Assembly (NCBI GenBank): GCA_937897665.1
Contig: CALCPB010000102.1
Location: 1 to 6,457, forward strand
Reading direction: 5' to 3'
Length of the DNA: 6,457 nucleotides
DNA from: an uncultured Halomicronema sp.
Lineage (GTDB): Bacteria; Cyanobacteriota; Cyanobacteriia; Phormidesmidales; Phormidesmidaceae
Position 1 is the stretch's first letter; every line of letters begins with the position of its first letter. Both the position numbers and the translations under genes were made by a program. Shown piece after piece: positions 5,690 to 6,457 of the stretch. A model generated the notes under the pieces. It ran no database searches. It saw only the letters and a list, made by a program, of their open reading frames with translations, and had not been told where the DNA came from.

Positions 5690-6457
5690 GTGGCGATTAC
5701 CGTAACAGCTGACCGTTTAGGCACCACCCCATTTGCTGAGCAAAGCCCGGTAGAATTGCGTCCCAAAGCATCATCGAGTGATGCTCAAGCGGTGATTTAT
5801 GCGGTCTATCGACAGGTTTTAGGGAACGATTATTTGATGCGGTCGGAGCGTCTGACCGAATTAGAGTCACTGCTCACAAATGGCAGCATATCCGTAAGAG
5901 ACTTTGTGCGAGCAGTCGCCAAATCAGATTTGTACAAGACTAAGTTTTTATATCCCAACTTTCAGACCCGCGTCATTGAGTTGAATTTTAAGCATCTCTT
6001 AGGGCGGGCTCCCTATGACGAAGCAGAAGTCGTTGAGCACCTTGATCGCTACGAAAACCAGGGGTTTGAGGCCGATATCGACTCTTACATTGATTCAGCA
6101 GAGTATGAAAACCAGTTCGGTGACAACAACGCTCCTTACTATCGGGGATTCAATACTCAGACCGGTCAAAAAACGGTTGGCTTTACCCGGATGTTTAGTT
6201 TATATCGGGGCTATGCCAACAGCGATCGCGCTCAAATCGCTGGTAGCCAGTCTCGTCTCGCGGCAGAATTAGCGATGGGTAGCTCGTCTGCGGTCATCCC
6301 GCCTTCCGGTGTTGACAATCAAGGCTGGGCTTATCAAGCGCCGAAGAAAGGCTACGTCTCGACTCGCGTCTTTGGCCGGCCCACCTCAACTGCAGAGCGC
6401 GGACAGCTTTATCGCCTTGAGGTCGCTGGTGGTCGTTCGCTGGGCTATCCCAGAATT
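5690..6457 (+). CDS. cpcC1: Phycobilisome rod linker, 33-kDa type (3' end beyond window)
   Basis: The frame is open from GTG 5690 to the last base, giving 256 residues of a protein usually about 290 long. Residues about 18-150 form the rod-linker fold with YRQVLGNDY (40-48), SVRDFVR (68-74), [13 protein letters not shown] (97-109) and YIDSAEY (133-139). Residues 239-256 (QLYRLEVAG to YPRI) begin the C-terminal CpcD-like domain. The opening (AIT..A.RLG) and the segment GPSG-like [12 protein letters not shown] (204-215) point to Synechocystis CpcC1, the 33-kDa linker that attaches the outer rod disc. It aligns almost without gaps with the preceding linker over the first 180 residues, showing an ancient tandem duplication. 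The start is GTG, with a strong AAGGAG site. cpcD is expected next, outside the window. Confidence 0.94.
   Translation, partial: MAITVTADRLGTTPFAEQSPVELRPKASSSDAQAVIYAVYRQVLGNDYLMRSERLTELESLLTNGSISVRDFVRAVAKSDLYKTKFLYPNFQTRVIELNFKHLLGRAPYDEAEVVEHLDRYENQGFEADIDSYIDSAEYENQFGDNNAPYYRGFNTQTGQKTVGFTRMFSLYRGYANSDRAQIAGSQSRLAAELAMGSSSAVIPPSGVDNQGWAYQAPKKGYVSTRVFGRPTSTAERGQLYRLEVAGGRSLGYPRI

Noticed and set aside
6015..6272. Plus-strand ORF inside cpcC1, and a similar one at 4961-5206 in cpcC2
   Set aside because: Both are out-of-frame readings at matching places in two paralogous linker genes; their similarity to each other follows from the paralogy.
1..6457. CRISPR arrays, tRNA or rRNA genes, insertion sequences
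   Set aside because: No regularly spaced repeats, no tRNA-like cloverleaf, no ribosomal RNA sequence and no transposase reading frame were seen.

Overview
The window comes from a cyanobacterium. It carries a phycocyanin rod operon (cpcB, cpcA and two rod-linker genes) and eight copies of the octamer GCGATCGC (HIP1, the cyanobacterial highly iterated palindrome), about one per 800 bases. The two response-regulator genes in front resemble the RcaF and RcaC proteins of type III complementary chromatic acclimation (red/green light control, known from Fremyella diplosiphon). That suggests a strain that adjusts its phycobilisomes to light colour. The exact genus cannot be read from the sequence.

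Layout. Bases 2-340 are the 3' part of a single-domain receiver protein (RcaF-like; its start lies before the window). Bases 350-2266 encode a 638-residue RcaC-like regulator: receiver, OmpR/PhoB winged helix, HPt domain, a degenerate receiver and a final receiver. Bases 2267-3248 hold no intact gene but are rich in signals: a degenerate interspersed repeat, two 18-base sites resembling the RcaC binding site (L box), a short broken ORF whose first residues look like PcyA, a small terminator-like hairpin, and a long structured leader with a strong terminator-type hairpin 83 bases before cpcB. From 3249 onward come cpcB, cpcA, cpcC2 (30-kDa-type rod linker) and cpcC1 (33-kDa-type rod linker, cut by the window end). 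The order matches the Synechocystis 6803 cpcBAC2C1D operon, so cpcD is expected just beyond the window. The gaps of 290 and 271 bases before the two linker genes carry inverted repeats that may lower linker expression relative to the pigment subunits.

How it may work (inference). A phytochrome-class kinase such as RcaE, probably encoded upstream, would pass phosphate through RcaF to RcaC. RcaC would bind the L-box-like site at 2933-2950, which sits 10 bases before a plausible -10 element, and would switch on the phycocyanin operon in red light. The terminator-type hairpin in the leader adds a possible second control layer. The L-box-like motif is the strongest new observation: two copies matching 16 of 17 bases, each 12 of 14 to the published consensus as I recall it, lie between the gene of the presumed binding protein and its presumed target operon.
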